Below are positions 11,701-23,469 of a stretch of 64,000 bases of DNA, piece after piece (position 1 is the first letter of the stretch; the number at the start of each line of letters is the position of its first letter). Under the pieces are notes generated by a model. That model searched no databases and was not told the origin of the DNA. It worked only from the letters and a program-made list of their open reading frames with translations. The DNA comes from Beta vulgaris subsp. vulgaris (lineage: Eukaryota; Streptophyta; Magnoliopsida; Caryophyllales; Amaranthaceae): NCBI RefSeq assembly GCF_026745355.1, contig NC_079206.1, positions 18,219,501 through 18,283,500 on the forward strand. The letters are read 5' to 3'. The position numbers and the translations under genes are program-made.

Positions 11701-12656
11701 CTATCTCGAAAGCCTGCAGAGAGGCATCCTCGAGGAAGGTTCTCCTTCATCAGAGTCCTTCCACTCATTAACTATCACCTCCCGGCACTCTCGAGCCTTG
11801 GCACCAGCTGCCTCAGCATTCTTTCGAGCCTTCTCGACTCACCGGTCGGCCTTCTTGTAGTCCTTGACATCCTCCCTCTGCCTCTTGCTGGCAGACTCCC
11901 TCTACGATATGGCGACCTCGACAGCATGTTCGAACTCCGCCTTCTTCTCATCAAAGGCCTTGAGAGACTTAGCCATGGCCTCCTGGGCCTCCGAGAGCCG
12001 CATCTCAGCTAGGCGCAATCGATTAACGAGAGTGTTCCTCTCGTCCCAGGACATCTCCCCCGAGGCAGTTCCGGCGGCTATCCCCGGCTGAGACCTTCGA
12101 GTTAGGGCCAACACCCGGATCGATAGCTGGCGTAAAAAGGAAAAATGAGCAACATAAAATAAACAAAGTGTTCAAAGTAGCAAAGATTATATAGCCCTAC
12201 CTCGGTCATGGTCGCCTTAACGGCCTCGACCTCCTTCCCATCGAGGGTCAGGCACGCCTTCCTATCCAGCTTGGTCGTGAGATGCTCCGAGGCCTTGTCA
12301 AACCTCGCAGCCGTTTCAGCCCTCGAGAGGGCTGAGAAGGGTAGCCTGGTGGTCTTCTTAGGACAAGCTCTCTTCTTCGAGGCCTTCGTGGCAGCGGCGC
12401 TCGAGGTAACGACCGCAGGAGGATCCTCGACCTTAACCGACGTCAAGACCTCAGCCTTAACATCCTTTGGCTCGGGTTTCGGAGTCAGGATGCTAGGGAG
12501 CTGCTTCCCCCCCTTTGTGGAGGTATCAGCCTCGAGCTTCACTTCTGAAGCCCCCATTACCGCCCTCGAGGCTGAGGACGAACTAGAGCCAGCCTTAGCC
12601 AGCTTACGGCGTTTGCCCGCTCAAAGAGCCTCGACAGTAATCAAGGGTTGAGACAT
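11701..12656 (-). pseudogene. Antisense ORF B of gypsy element, spliced, coiled coil
   Basis: Read on the minus strand it starts at ATG 12656 (MSQPLITVEAL), then meets a TGA at 12621-12623. The same frame stays open as a lysine/serine-rich region and the run MGASEVKLEADTS from 12557. A GT-AG intron is plausible at 12127-12200 (exon end ACCGAG, donor GTAGGG, acceptor TTTTTACGCCAG), and splicing it joins the frame to an alanine/glutamate-rich coiled coil (RLRLAEMRLSEAQEAMAKSL). Two more stops precede the end at 11701. Retand-like elements are known to carry antisense ORFs 3' of pol; function is unknown. The stops show it is decayed. Confidence 0.6.
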
Positions 12657-13095
12657 TGTTGGTCGAGGTTACGAAGGAGGAGTAAAAATAAGTTTAAGAG
12701 AGAGAAGAAAGGAGAATGAGATTATGAATTCTGCAGGAATGTTGTTCGTACTTATAAGCAAGTCAGATCGCAGTCCCCAAAAAAGGCATTAATTACCTGC
12801 CCTTCAATGGGCTCCACGTGTCAAAGCCTAGGAAGGAAGCCTCATGCGCCACGCAACCGCACAAGCTATAGCTCATCAAAGAGATAACGGAAGCTCTGTA
12901 AAAAATTCCCAAGTCTCGAAGTATGCCATGCATCGAATGACTAATAAGCATAAGAAAACGAGTCATGAAAAGATGGGCCAAAAAGCAATGAATCTTCATT
13001 TCATTCAAAACGGAATTACATCCTAGGAGCCACTCAATGCCTAGCTAAATAAATTCCAGAAAGGCAAAAAGACAAAAGTTATGCTAGATACAAAG

Positions 13096-15425
13096 TTAAA
13101 AAGAGCTGCTCGAGGTGTCACTGTCCGAAGTCTCGGACACACCCTCCTCGTCATCACTCTCGGAGGAGGTGGTGTTGCTTGAGTCCACTCGTACCCCCGA
13201 GTCCTCATGGGCCTCTTCTCCTCGAATAGTAGCCACCTCGACACCCGAAGACACACCCTCGAGCCGCAGAACGTCCTCTCCCAAAAGGTCCCCTATGTCG
13301 ATATCATCGTCCACTTGGAACTCTGCGTCAGAGTCATCGCCCGCTTGGAGCTCGGCGTCGACATCCGCATTATATTCTGCCTCGACCGTCTCCCAGTAAG
13401 CCAAGGGGTGCACCTTCTTGAAGGTTTCGCGAAGTTTTTTCACGGCCTCTCGAGCGGCAACCTCAGCTGCCTCCAATCCCATTTCCGCTACAAAGTCCTG
13501 TCTTGCCTTCGAGCTTTTCCATTCCTCGATTATGAGGTCCGAGGTACGCACAACGTTATCCTGTTGGCTCGCCGTATCTTGAGTCGTTTGCCCTAGGGCA
13601 GCCTTCTCTTCAGCCCAGCATTTTTTCTCTGCCCCTCTCGATCTTCATGGCTCGATCAGTGGCCAGGTCAGTTTGAGTCTTCAGCCCCTCTCTAAGCTTG
13701 AGTAAGCTGGCAGTATGACGATGGCTCATCACCGCCATATGAATCGAATGATGAGAGATAAAGAAAAATTAGCACTAGATCACAGCTGAAGATAAATAGG
13801 TCAAAAATGACTAACATACATCAATCCAAGAAGAGTGAAGCTTCTCGACCTCCTTCTCCTCAGAGAGTGCTCGAATGGCCTTTATGTCCGGCCTCGAGAT
13901 GAAACGCTTTACCACCGAATCAAAAAGGGCGGCCTTCTCGAGGGTGGTCTTCTCAGTGAAATCCCAGATTTCGGTTTTCGGGTTAGAGGTCTTCCTCTTT
14001 TTCGCAGCGGGAGAGTCATCCCATCCCCTCGAGATGGAGATATATCCCCCGTCTATGGCACCTCGACGGACTTCCCTTTTGATCTAGGGGCGTCCCCTTT
14101 CGACCTAGGGGTATCCTCCTTTGCCACCTCCCTCCTCTCGTCCGTCCCTCGAGGGGTGGCGATGGTAGAATTAGTCGGAGGGCGAACCTTTGGCCTTTTC
14201 GAGGGGTCCTGCAAAAGGGAGAGTTAGAGGAAATAAAATAGCATGGCAGAACAACAAGACGAACGAAAGTTACCTTTGGGGCTCGAGGTACCCGCGTGTC
14301 TCCCTTCGACACCTTCAGTATAAGCTCAGCCTGGACCCTCTGATTGGCGGTCAGCCGTTTCCGCATCTCGTCGCTATGTTTTTGACGGGCTTTGACTACA
14401 AGACAATATAAAAAACAGTACGAATCATTTTAAATAAAAGAAGAGCGATCGAATGCCTTAAGCTCACAAAGTCCCTACCCTAGGGATAGGCGGGGCTCAA
14501 CCACATCGCAGCAAGATTCCAGTACTGAGGAACTTGCTTTCGATCACCCCTCTCGATGACGGTGATGCACTGGCAGTAAATGGCTACCCTAGCCTCATCT
14601 TCTGTCATTCGAGGAATAGATCTATTCAGCCACAAGTTTGGGCCCTCGAGTAAGGGAACGACTGGGAAATCCCACTGCTCGGCCCGATATACGTACATAA
14701 ACTCGATGCGAAAGAACTGTTGATTCGAGGGCATGACGCCAACGATCTTGTAGGGGTGACGGACCTGGAAGCTCCACCAGCCTTCTCCATTCGAGGTGGC
14801 AGACATGATGACGAGCTTTACCATATTCCGCCAAAGGACTAAAGAAGGCTTTACACCTAGTATATTACAAATAGCCAGGAAGCCCACCATCGAGCCCACG
14901 CTGTTGGGCATAAGCTGGCATAAAGCCAGACGATAGGAGGAAAGCACCTCGACTATGACGGGGTCCAGCGAAAACCTCAGTCCCAGCTTGAGGTGTGCCT
15001 TGTACAGAGCAATGCAGCCCGTCGAGGGGGGGTGCAGACAGTCTCCGTGGGTTCCGGTATGTAAAGGGCGTAGGTGTGTTTAATACGATGAATCGGAGAT
15101 TCCGCGGCAGAAAATCCATAGAAGGCCCTCGAAGATGGAAATGAGCTATCCCCCGAGGCAGAGTCACAGCGTCCTCATCTCTGCCACTCGTACTCGCAGT
15201 AAGAGAGTTGCCCTCACTACTTCCCTCCATCACTCGAACAACCTGGCTATCGAGAAGATCATCTAAGTAACTCCTAATGGCCCGGGGTCGAGTAATGGTG
15301 ACAGAATATGGGGGGTTATTTAACTCCTCCCCCCCATTAGAAACCATAGACGCACCGTCACTAGAGTACGGTAGAGCGTTGAAGACCTGAGTGGGGTCAG
15401 GGCACTCGAAGGCCGCGGATACCAC
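13096..15425 (-). pseudogene. Antisense ORF A of gypsy element (PF04195-like domain plus coiled coil)
   Basis: On the minus strand, frames from 15425 and 14947 give RAIRSYLDDLL, then LSSYRLALCQLMPNSVGSMV, GFLAICNILGVKPSL, WWSFQVRHPYKIVGV and FFRIEFMYVYRAEQWDFPVV. This matches the 'putative gypsy type transposon' domain known from plant Tat elements. A GT-AG intron at 14209-14273 joins 14366-14274 to the next exon. The C-terminal part, 13551-13096, is a helical segment (EMGLEAAEVAAREAVKKLRE) ending in an acidic Asp/Glu-rich tail. A frameshift near 14990 and a stop before the first donor mark decay. It lies opposite to pol, probably with its own promoter near 15.5-16 kb. Confidence 0.65.
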
Positions 15426-16051
15426 AGGGATCCCCCTATTAGTATCCCATCGAACAAAGGTTCTAGCAAGGGAGGCGGGGTCCCAGTGTCATTCAGCAGG
15501 GGGCTCCATCCAGAACGGTCCATTAGAAAGTTAAACAAAGAAGCAAATGGATAAGATCGTTCCTTAATCAAGCGTGCTCTCGAGATCCGTCCACGACTCG
15601 AAGTATAGCAACCAACCTTCAAGGCTCTCGAGATCGTGCGAAAAAAAGTGAGACGTCTCAAAAGAATCAGAGCGTACAATGAGACAAAATAAAGTACTTG
15701 CCTCTCCTTATATAGATTGCCTGAAAAGGACGGTTAACATCCGACGGGCTCAAGAATCCATCAAAAGTAGGAGGAATTGGGCCTCCCAATATGCCCAAAG
15801 TCACCAGCCCCCTGAGCCAGTCTCCGCAAACTCCTCGGATTTGACTGAAGTCCAGCTGAATCCAGTGTCGGAGTACAACTGCTCCACCTTGAAGACCTCT
15901 CCTCACCGGAACCCTAACTCCCCCGGGGAGATTTGTGCTCGGAGGGAGGCCAAAGACCTACATTTAAGTACTTCACCCAGATTGAGTGAAGGATATCTCA
16001 GCCATCCCCACCGCCGAGGTCGACACCTGTCAAGAGCTACAGTGTCATGCC

Positions 16052-16457
16052 CCTCGAGTTACATGGGGCTCATTAGCCCTTGGGAAACCTCGAGCGAGGT
16101 CCCTCACTTCCTCGAGTTACCCAGGGCTCATTAGCCCCTAGGAAACCTCGAGTGAGGTCCCTCACTTCCTCGAGTTACCCAGGGCTCATTGGCCCTTGGG
16201 AAAACTCGAGCAAGGTCCTTTGCTTCCTCGAGTTGTCCAGGGCTCATTAAAATCTGGGAAACCTCGAGCAAGGTCCTTCACTTCCTCGAGTTACCTGGGG
16301 TTCATTGGCCCCTGGGAAACCTCGAGCGAGGTCCTTCACTTCCTCGAGTTTCCTAGGGTTCATTGGCCCTTAGAAAACCTCCAGCGAGGTCCCTTAGTTC
16401 CTTGAGTTACCTGGGGCTCATTGGCCCCTAGGAAACTTCGAGCGAGGTCCTTCACTC
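16052..16457. repeat. Tandem array, 7 x 58 bp, in the gypsy 3' region
   Basis: Units start at 16052, 16110, 16168, 16226, 16284, 16342 and 16400 and stop at 16457, an exact 58-bp period. Each unit starts CCTCGAGTTAC and holds GGGAAACCTCGAG. Units differ by a few substitutions but no indels, so the array is fairly young or homogenised. It sits between the antisense ORF A upstream side and the 3' LTR, where Retand is known to carry an amplified tandem repeat. Confidence 0.95.
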
Positions 16458-16561
16458 CCTCGAGGGGGGCTAGGAACCTAGTTGTGGAGGGCATTTTGGT
16501 AACTTCTGCAAAATACGTGACATCAGAAGTGGCCTCTCCCACATATTTCCTGTGGGGCTAA

Positions 16562-16933
16562 TGTTTGGGCCCCTTAAGCCTTAGTGGGCTACCACACGTT
16601 CCAAAGCCCTCTGCCAGCATGGCAATCCCTCAGTGGGACCCACCCATCTTGATACCTGTGCCAGCCTGGCAGGGACATTTTCACACATTTCAACACCTAT
16701 AAATATGAAGCAGATCCCCATTTATTAAGGTAATAACTTCTAGACAAACTACTTCACAGATCCCAATTAAATACACATCATCTGACTTGATCGTCGGAGG
16801 GACGATCCCGGATCCACCCCCGAGATAGTGTAACTCTCGTCTTGTGCAGGTCTCCCAGTAATTTTCGAGCATTAGGCCCCCATTAACCTTAACCTCGATC
16901 CATTCCACATAATACAAGTTTTTACCCGAAACA
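16562..16933 (+). repeat. 3' LTR of gypsy element
   Basis: 372 bp starting TGTTTGGGCCCC and ending CCCGAAACA, giving TGTTT/AAACA ends. A short G-rich stretch (TGTGGGGCTAA) immediately before it is the candidate polypurine tract. It holds the promoter-like CTATAAATA at about 16697-16705. Confidence 0.85.
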
Positions 16934-17370
16934 ATAGGGGTTGGTCGGATCGAATTAGTGGGATCGAATTGTAGGATTAGATCGGTGAGATCAGATCGTA
17001 GGATCGTAAGATCCTACAATTTCGTAAAATAGAGATAATTATGCTAGAATGTGATTAGAAACTCATGTTAAAAATTAATTAATAATGACTTCTTTTATTA
17101 ACAAATGGTGGTAGTTTTTCAATAATATAATATTGAAATAACATGCAACCAAAATCTAATAGGAGAAATATAATATGTAAAATTACTTTATGTTTTTTTA
17201 CGATATAATCGAATCGTAGAATCGTACTAAGATCCTACTATGATATTATTTGAGGTTGGGTAGGATCGAAAGATCCTACAAGATTAAGATCCTACGTAGG
17301 AACGGGATCGGGATCGGGATCGGTAGAATCATAGGATCGTAAGATCCGGATCGGGATTTTAACAACAATG

Positions 17371-19072
17371 CTATCGATTATGAGAATCATATTATTAATT
17401 GTCGATATCATTTGTATAAATGTTGTTGAGCAAATGTAAAAATAAAGAGTTAGACACTGAAATTTATGCACTTGATGCATAGGTTTAAAAACCCTTATTT
17501 TATTTTTATTTTAAAAAAATTAAAAATCCTTAATTTTTTTATTTTTTGAAAGTCCCTTATTTTTTGTATATAGATTAAGTATAAATTATGAGTTCATTAT
17601 ACACAGGGTATCAAGTATAGTGCAGTCAATTTTTTTTTTTTTTTGTAAGATGAATAACCTCTAGGCGGCCCTCGCACATAGCCCAATCCAGAGGCCAAGC
17701 ACTTGGAAGGAAGGGGGTGTAAGGAAAATTCTCCTCCAAGTGCCCATATGTCGACTGTTGTTATTGTATATAATAGATTCATTTTATAATGATACAGTAC
17801 ATAGTAAATATTTAAGTATTGATATTACTAATACTTGGTCATTGCACATATATAACCACCTCAACTATTTACATTTTTTGTGGATTAGAATATAGGTTTT
17901 GATATATGCAAACTAAGAGCTAACAATAAGTATATGTTAGATATATTTCCTATAATGATATTCAAAAATTAGGTAAATTATGACAAATTACGTGTTAATT
18001 AAAATTATTAATGCTTAGTTAATTTTTGATATTTTCAGTTTTTACACTTTAATCCACCTTCATGGTTGCACATATCACTTTCCTTAAAATATAAATGCAA
18101 TTATTTTTTGTTAATTTGGAGTACCAAAAATATTGTTACTCGGTGTACCAAAAATATTTTTAACACTTGTTACGACATGTATTAAGGAAATAAATTATAA
18201 CGTAGCTATCAAATATTATTTTGTTAAAAAGTAGATATAGTAGGAGACAGTGGGATACTTTTTTTCACTAATAGAGAGGGATGATTAGTTATCCTTACAT
18301 TGACAAAGATAGAATAGACAACAAAAAGGGTATTATAAAACTAATATAATAATAGTGACATGTACACCATCTCAAAATATTAAAAAACTATTTTACAATA
18401 AAGGAAATGATTGCAACTTCTATATATTAGATAGGAGTGTGTCTTGGTTGTTACATGTTACACCATAATTTATTGTCAAATATAAACTCACACCAATATA
18501 ATCACACTGAGTCAATAAAAATAACATGGGCTACACAAATTATCACATGAATCTAATGTCATTTCAGTTCTATTTAATATCACCTTGTCATTTATGTCAT
18601 ATCGTTTCAGTTTTGTTTAACACTATGTGTCATATAATTTTTTTATCAATTACATAAGAGTATTGGTCTGCTTTGATGTCATTTATGATGAGTTTGTATA
18701 ATTTTCTAACAATTTATGCCATTATCTCCCACAATATTTCTTATCATATATCAACAAATATTGGAAAAGATTTCCAGAATTTTGTCATTTTAAAACTAAT
18801 TTCTACCAATTTTCCTCTAATCTTTATCATTTTCATTTTTCAATTTCGAAATCAAACACCTCAGCCATACCCGATCAACCACAACCACCCCACAACATTT
18901 CTCCATTGTCCTCATTCCACCTTCTGTCATAAGGACCTTTGGTTCTTAATTCTCTCCAAATTAAACACATTTCCAAGCTAATTAAAATGTTCATAAGTCG
19001 GCATATTATTCTGTAAGTTCTGCAACCAACCTTTCATGCTCAACACCACTAACATGACTTTTTCAAATGTTT
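17371..19072. other. AT-rich spacer, no gene seen
   Basis: Apart from the target duplication at its start and the SINE-like tail at 17620-17770, I see no coding region, long repeat or clear transposon end here. Open frames such as 18673-18981 show no protein-like composition or known motif. Confidence 0.5.
17620..17770 (-). repeat. SINE-like fragment with poly(A) tail
   Basis: On the minus strand a GC-richer block ends GAGGTTATTCATCTTAC followed by about 17 A (plus-strand T run ending at 17644). The core GGCCTCTGGAT...AGAGGT(T/A)ATTCATCTTAC recurs at 52075-52190, so this is a repeated family. The tRNA-like promoter boxes of a SINE head are not evident, so it may be truncated. Confidence 0.45.
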
Positions 19073-19169
19073 AGACAAAGTTTGAGGAATTGATTTCTGT
19101 GCTTGTATTCATCAATGACGTTTACAGACTTCTATGCAAGGCTTTGTCTACTTGTCATAATTGAATCTC
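19073..19169 (-). repeat. Copia 3' LTR, distal part
   Basis: 97 bp matching 28628-28727 of the other LTR. It breaks off exactly at the LINE poly(T) run; the rest of the LTR resumes at 23470, with a 14-bp overlap duplicated by the LINE insertion. Confidence 0.88.
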
Positions 19170-19599
19170 TTTTTTTTTTTTTTTTGCTAAGTAAACTAAT
19201 TAAACCAACATATTACAACTTAAGCACTTGAAGTAGGAAATAAACCAACTAGGTTGGACCCCTTCCTAGAACAAAGCACAACCCTCAGTGGTAACCACCT
19301 ACTATACCCATTACAAACTTCTTAGCCATCGTTGATCATTTCTAGTAATCTTCTTGGGAAGGACATCATTCACTCTAGATCTAACAACATTCTTACAATG
19401 TTTAACAATTGTGGGAATGCTATGTAAACATTGTTGCCAGTAGACAGAGTTACGACTATGCCATATGCTATAAATCAATGCAGCTAACATGGCATTAATT
19501 ACTTGCTTCGATCTGGAACTTTGATCTGCTCCCTTCTTGAATTTTCATGTACAGTTGTTGTAGATCCTTCTTATCTAATTCAACTCCAAGACAATTCTT

Positions 19600-21860
19600 C
19601 AAACTCTTTAAACATTCAGTGCCATAGTGACACTGAAAAAAATAAGTGGCTATGTGTTTCTTCAGAGCTTCCACGTATCAAGCAATTGGCATTCTGACTC
19701 ACACCATACTTACACAATCTAGCTGTAGTCTGTAGTTTTGATTGTATAGCAAGCCATAGTATAAATCAATGTTTAGGCACATTTAGCCTATTCGACACCA
19801 TTTTGTCCCATGTCACATGTTGTTGTTCCTCTGCAACCTTCTCATAGATTGCCTTTATTGAATATGTTTCCATAGAGCTGAATTCTTCTTGTAAGTAAAA
19901 TTGTTTGATCTGATCTTTGACATGAAAAATCTTCTCTCAAATCCAGCTAGCACCAGAGTTAGGTGTGTAACTCCACACATAATACGATCATCTGCAAACC
20001 ATAGGTGTGTGAGCTTCATTTCTTTGCACCTAAGGTGGAATTGGAATTGCTCTAGCTCTCCCATTTTAGTCAATATCCTTGACAGATATTCCATACACAA
20101 AACAAACAGCAAAGGCGAGATGGGATCACCTTGCTCAACCCTCTTGAAGATTTGAAAAACCAGTCATGTTCCCATTCAACATTGAAGAGAACATAGAAGT
20201 GGTGACACATTCCATTATAAGCTCTAGAAATTCTTGAGGAAACTCTAAGGCATGCATCATCTCCTTCAAGAATTCCCAATTGAATGTGTCATAAGCTTTC
20301 TGAATATCTATCTTCAATAAACAGCTAGGTTTAGGAGTTTTTCTTCCATAGTGCTTCACTAGATCTTGGATCACCATGATGTTGCGTGCAATATATACCA
20401 TGTGCAAAGCCTCCTTGGTTCTCCATTATCAAATTAGGAAGAACCTTCGTCAATCTACAACAAATAACCTTTTTAACACACTTATACAAAGTGTTACAAC
20501 ATGATATTGGTCTGAATTCACTCACATTCTTTAGACATTTCGTCTTAGGAGTAAGAGTGATTATAGTTGTGTTCAACTCCTTTAAGATTCTCCTTCCCTG
20601 TAATGTATCAAGAACTGCTTCTATAACTTCAGTGTTTACAATTGACCAGGCAACTTTATAAAATTGCGTCCCAAAACTATCTGTTCCAGGAGCTTTTTCT
20701 CCTGGAATAGACAGTAAGGCCTTCTTAACCTCCTCAACTGTGTATAGTGTTGTTAGTATCCTTCTATGTTCTTATTTGATCTCAGGACCTTCTCTAATTA
20801 TTAACCTTCTTCCTCACCCCCACATTTGTACCAAGAATTTTTTCATAATAAGACAAGAAAGCCTTGGAAACAGCTTTTGTAGATTCATGCCAAATCCCAT
20901 TTTCATCATAGATGCTATATACTTGATTCTGCCATCTTCTAGCTTTGATGCTTTGATGGAATAAGGATGTGTTCTCATCATCGTCCTTAATCCAAGCATG
21001 CTTTTCTTTTTGAGCCAGGAATTCCATGTAAGCTTTATGCTTATAATGATAATCCTTCATTGCTTCCAGTTCAACCTCAGCCACAACTTGATCCCCTGGG
21101 TGCAAGTGTAATTTTGTTTGAGTAGTTTGCAATTTATGATAAGCTTGAAGTTCTACAGCTTATATTTCGATGAAACCTTCTCTATTCAGTTCCATTAAAG
21201 TACTTTTCACATTTTTAAGCTTTTAACTAGCTTAAACATTTTTGTCCCCTGTACTTCTATACTCCTGGCTCTTTTTATACATTCTTCAAATTGTGGTAAC
21301 ATTCTCCACATTATGAAGTACTTAAATGGTCTTCTGCCCTTACCATCATCTGTGTATACAGATATAACTACAGGTGTATGGTCAAATTCTCCTTCATTCT
21401 GAAAGCAAGCTTTAGCAGAAGAAAATAAATCCACCCAGCCTTGATTGGAAAGAACCCTATCAAGCTTTGAAAAAATTCTTGCAGTGCCATGTTGTTTATT
21501 GTTAGAGGTATTAAAATTACCAGAACATTTAATGTCTTGCATACTACAACAATTCAGGCAATTTATCATATCTCTCATCTCCGCCTCTCTCACATTTGAC
21601 CCTATTCTTTCATCAGTGTCCATCACACTATTAAAGTCACCACACATTACCTAAGCATCTTAAGCTCACTTTTTCCAAATCCTCCCACAATTTCACTCTT
21701 TTACTTATTTCATTAAAAGCATAAATAAAAGAGCAAAAAAATCCAGATCTACCACTACAAGCATCAAATAACAATGTAACAGTTAAGCAGTTACTGTAAT
21801 AATTGTTACCTGAGAATTCTCTGGTTTCCAAGCTAAAATGAGTCGCCTTCATCATGTTGA
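19600..21860 (-). pseudogene. LINE ORF2: endonuclease and reverse transcriptase
   Basis: Endonuclease residues: FIYAFNEISKRVKLWEDLEK, then the catalytic-loop motif MCGDFNSVMDTDERIGS at about 21647 downwards, and KLDRVLSNQGW followed by DHTPVVI. RT follows: ITLTPKTKCLKNVSEFRPIS, then CLLKIDIQKAYDTFNWEFL, and the catalytic FADD box at 19987-19998. At 19620-19830 a zf-RVT-like tail reads WDKMVSNRLNVPKH, then CLIRGSSEETHSHLFF. Frames shift repeatedly, and spacing between the RT palm and the tail is too short, so a stretch is missing. Confidence 0.85.
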
Positions 21861-22059
21861 CAAGAATTACTTGTAAAACACCACCCCTTGAACACCCTCT
21901 AATACAATTTACCCATATTGTGATTTTTTATTTTCGTTTCCATGCGGCTAACAACACCAAAATTAAGCTTCTGGATAGATTATTGTACATCTTTCTGCTT
22001 ATTGATGTTGTTCAAGCCTCTCACATTCCAACATAAGATCTTATCCATTCTTACCTGGA

Positions 22060-23346
22060 GGCTTTCCCCCTCCTAGTTACTTGTTATCTGAGGCAGCCTT
22101 TTCTCCTTTGCAATCCCTTTTTCAGCCTTGTCTTCTTCTTACTCCAAATACTGGAATGTATTATGTGTCTTAGTCATGGTTGTATTAGCTACCCTGACTC
22201 TCATAGGCTTTAAAGCCTTCTAAAACCCTTTAGGATCTCCCTCTACATGTGTAGGTGCCCTTCCCAGGACTGTTGTAGGATCTATAGCTGTTATGACTGC
22301 AGGTTCAAGTAAGTCATGTTCCTTAGTTCCATCTTGAACTTTAGGGATCTATACTTTCTTTGAACTCTTAAACCTACACTCTTTCTCTTCATGGCCAAAA
22401 TTCTTACAATTCTGGCATTTTGTTGGTTTCCATTCAAATACAATAGGTACCTCAGTCAAACAACCATGCTAATTCCAAAAATTGATATTATCAAGCAATT
22501 CTGATCAATATCTATTTCAATCAATATACGAGCATGTTGTAATTTATCCCTATTCCTGGTTGCTTCAGCACATTTAATCGGATCACCTAATTAAGATAAA
22601 ATTTTATGGAGAGATTTCTCACCCCAATATTTTAAATTTTTGTACCCACACAGGTATAGTTTTCAGAATTTCTCTTTCAAAACCCATCTCTGAATGCCAA
22701 GGTTTTAGAATCACAAGCTTCTTATCAAAGAAATAATGATTCTCCAATAATCTATCCCTAGACTCCACGACCTTGAATCGAACCAGAAATATTCCCTTCT
22801 TCACCGTAGCTACCTTTACAATGTTAAATGTCTTCCAGACTTGTCTTATGTAACCCTCCATCACTTGAATGGGTGGATTAGCTCCCACTACATAACAAAT
22901 AATTGACGAACTCCAAAAATCGATCTCCTCCTGAATATCCTCCATTTCAATGGAAACAGGTTCAGTATGTTGTCTATGATTCATACTTCGTTCATTTATA
23001 TCACTATGTTATTTCTACTTCATTAACCAAATAATTCTTCTCTTTATCACTCTCTAGATCATCCTCAAACTGCTGTAAAATAGGTACATAACACATACCT
23101 TTCTCTGCAGCATTTCCTCGAGCAGAATGAGTGCTAATAGTTTTAGCACTTGTATGAGCTCCTGTAATGATGATTCAGGTGTCATCGGTTGACGAATCCC
23201 TAACCTAAAGATTAATGCCTCAATACCCATCATCTCCTCTATAGATTTCATTCTTAAAGCTTGTGAATCTGATGAAGGTCCTCTAGCCTTTTCCTTTTCT
23301 TTATCAATCTTACTTCCTTCAGAATTTCCACTATATTTCCTTGCCA
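22060..23346 (-). pseudogene. LINE ORF1: DUF4283 RNA-binding protein with zinc knuckle
   Basis: The ATG at 23346-23344 opens an acidic/basic N-terminus (MARKYSGNSEGSKIDKEKEK). The 121-residue ORF 22984-22619 has the DUF4283 signature: VVGANPPIQVMEGYIRQVW, then KGIFLVRFKVVESRDRLLEN and VILKPWHSE. At 22376-22417 a CCHC zinc knuckle reads CQNCKNFGHEEKEC. In plant L1 elements this protein binds the RNA template. Frameshifts near 23050 and 22600 break it. Confidence 0.82.
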
Positions 23347-23469
23347 TGGCCACAAATACATTGTATTGAGAAGAAACTTGTCAAGATTATTGTTCCATTC
23401 ATACCTAGAGAGAAGGTAGAGTTTCTCTCTCTAGGCTATGTATCAATTCATATAAGAAATAAATGTTTT

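Larger units (their letters stand above)
3299..16933 (+). mobile_element. Ty3/gypsy retrotransposon, Tat lineage (Retand-like), degenerate
   Basis: A 13.6-kb element bounded by related LTRs that begin TGTTTGGGCC; the 3' LTR ends GAAACA. The 5-bp flanks are GTAGG (3294-3298) and ATAGG (16934-16938), a 4/5 match. Order on the plus strand is gag, protease, reverse transcriptase with RNase H, a second RNase H, then integrase. This is followed by a long 3' region carrying antisense ORFs and a tandem array. The second RNase H, the RT wording (MCVDFTESNKACPKDD), the antisense ORFs and the 3' array all match what is known of plant Tat/Retand elements. Every ORF has stops or frameshifts, so it is not autonomous. 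Confidence 0.9.
2632..17370. mobile_element. hAT-like element hosting two retrotransposon insertions
   Basis: The 8-bp word CTATCGAT flanks both ends (2624-2631 and 17371-17378). The left end reads CAATGTTATAAGGATCGG and the right end, reverse complemented, reads CATTGTTGTTAAAATCCCG. Both are followed by GATCC/GGATC-rich subterminal repeats, dense at 16940-17365. With the inserted retrotransposons removed, the original element is only about 480 bp (2632-2661, 3285-3298 and 16934-17370), a non-autonomous hAT. Termini are imperfect, so the element is old. Confidence 0.65.
19170..23469 (-). mobile_element. L1-type LINE inserted in the copia 3' LTR
   Basis: A 4.3-kb minus-strand element. Its poly(A) tail is the T run 19170-19185. 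The flanks are a 14-bp duplication, CATAATTGAATCTC (19156-19169) and CATAACCGAATCCC (23470-23483), with three mismatches. From right to left it holds ORF1 (DUF4283 and zinc knuckle), an endonuclease and a reverse transcriptase, then a zinc-binding RT-tail domain. It is shorter than a full plant L1 (6-7 kb), implying internal deletions in ORF2. Many stops make it inactive. Confidence 0.88.

Noticed and set aside
16052..16457. CRISPR-like array (regular repeats)
   Set aside because: The repeats are head-to-tail 58-bp units without unique spacers, inside a plant retrotransposon.
3299..16933. Endogenous pararetrovirus or envelope-bearing retrovirus
   Set aside because: The domains are those of a Tat gypsy retrotransposon; there is no movement protein, coat pattern or envelope-like ORF in sense after integrase.
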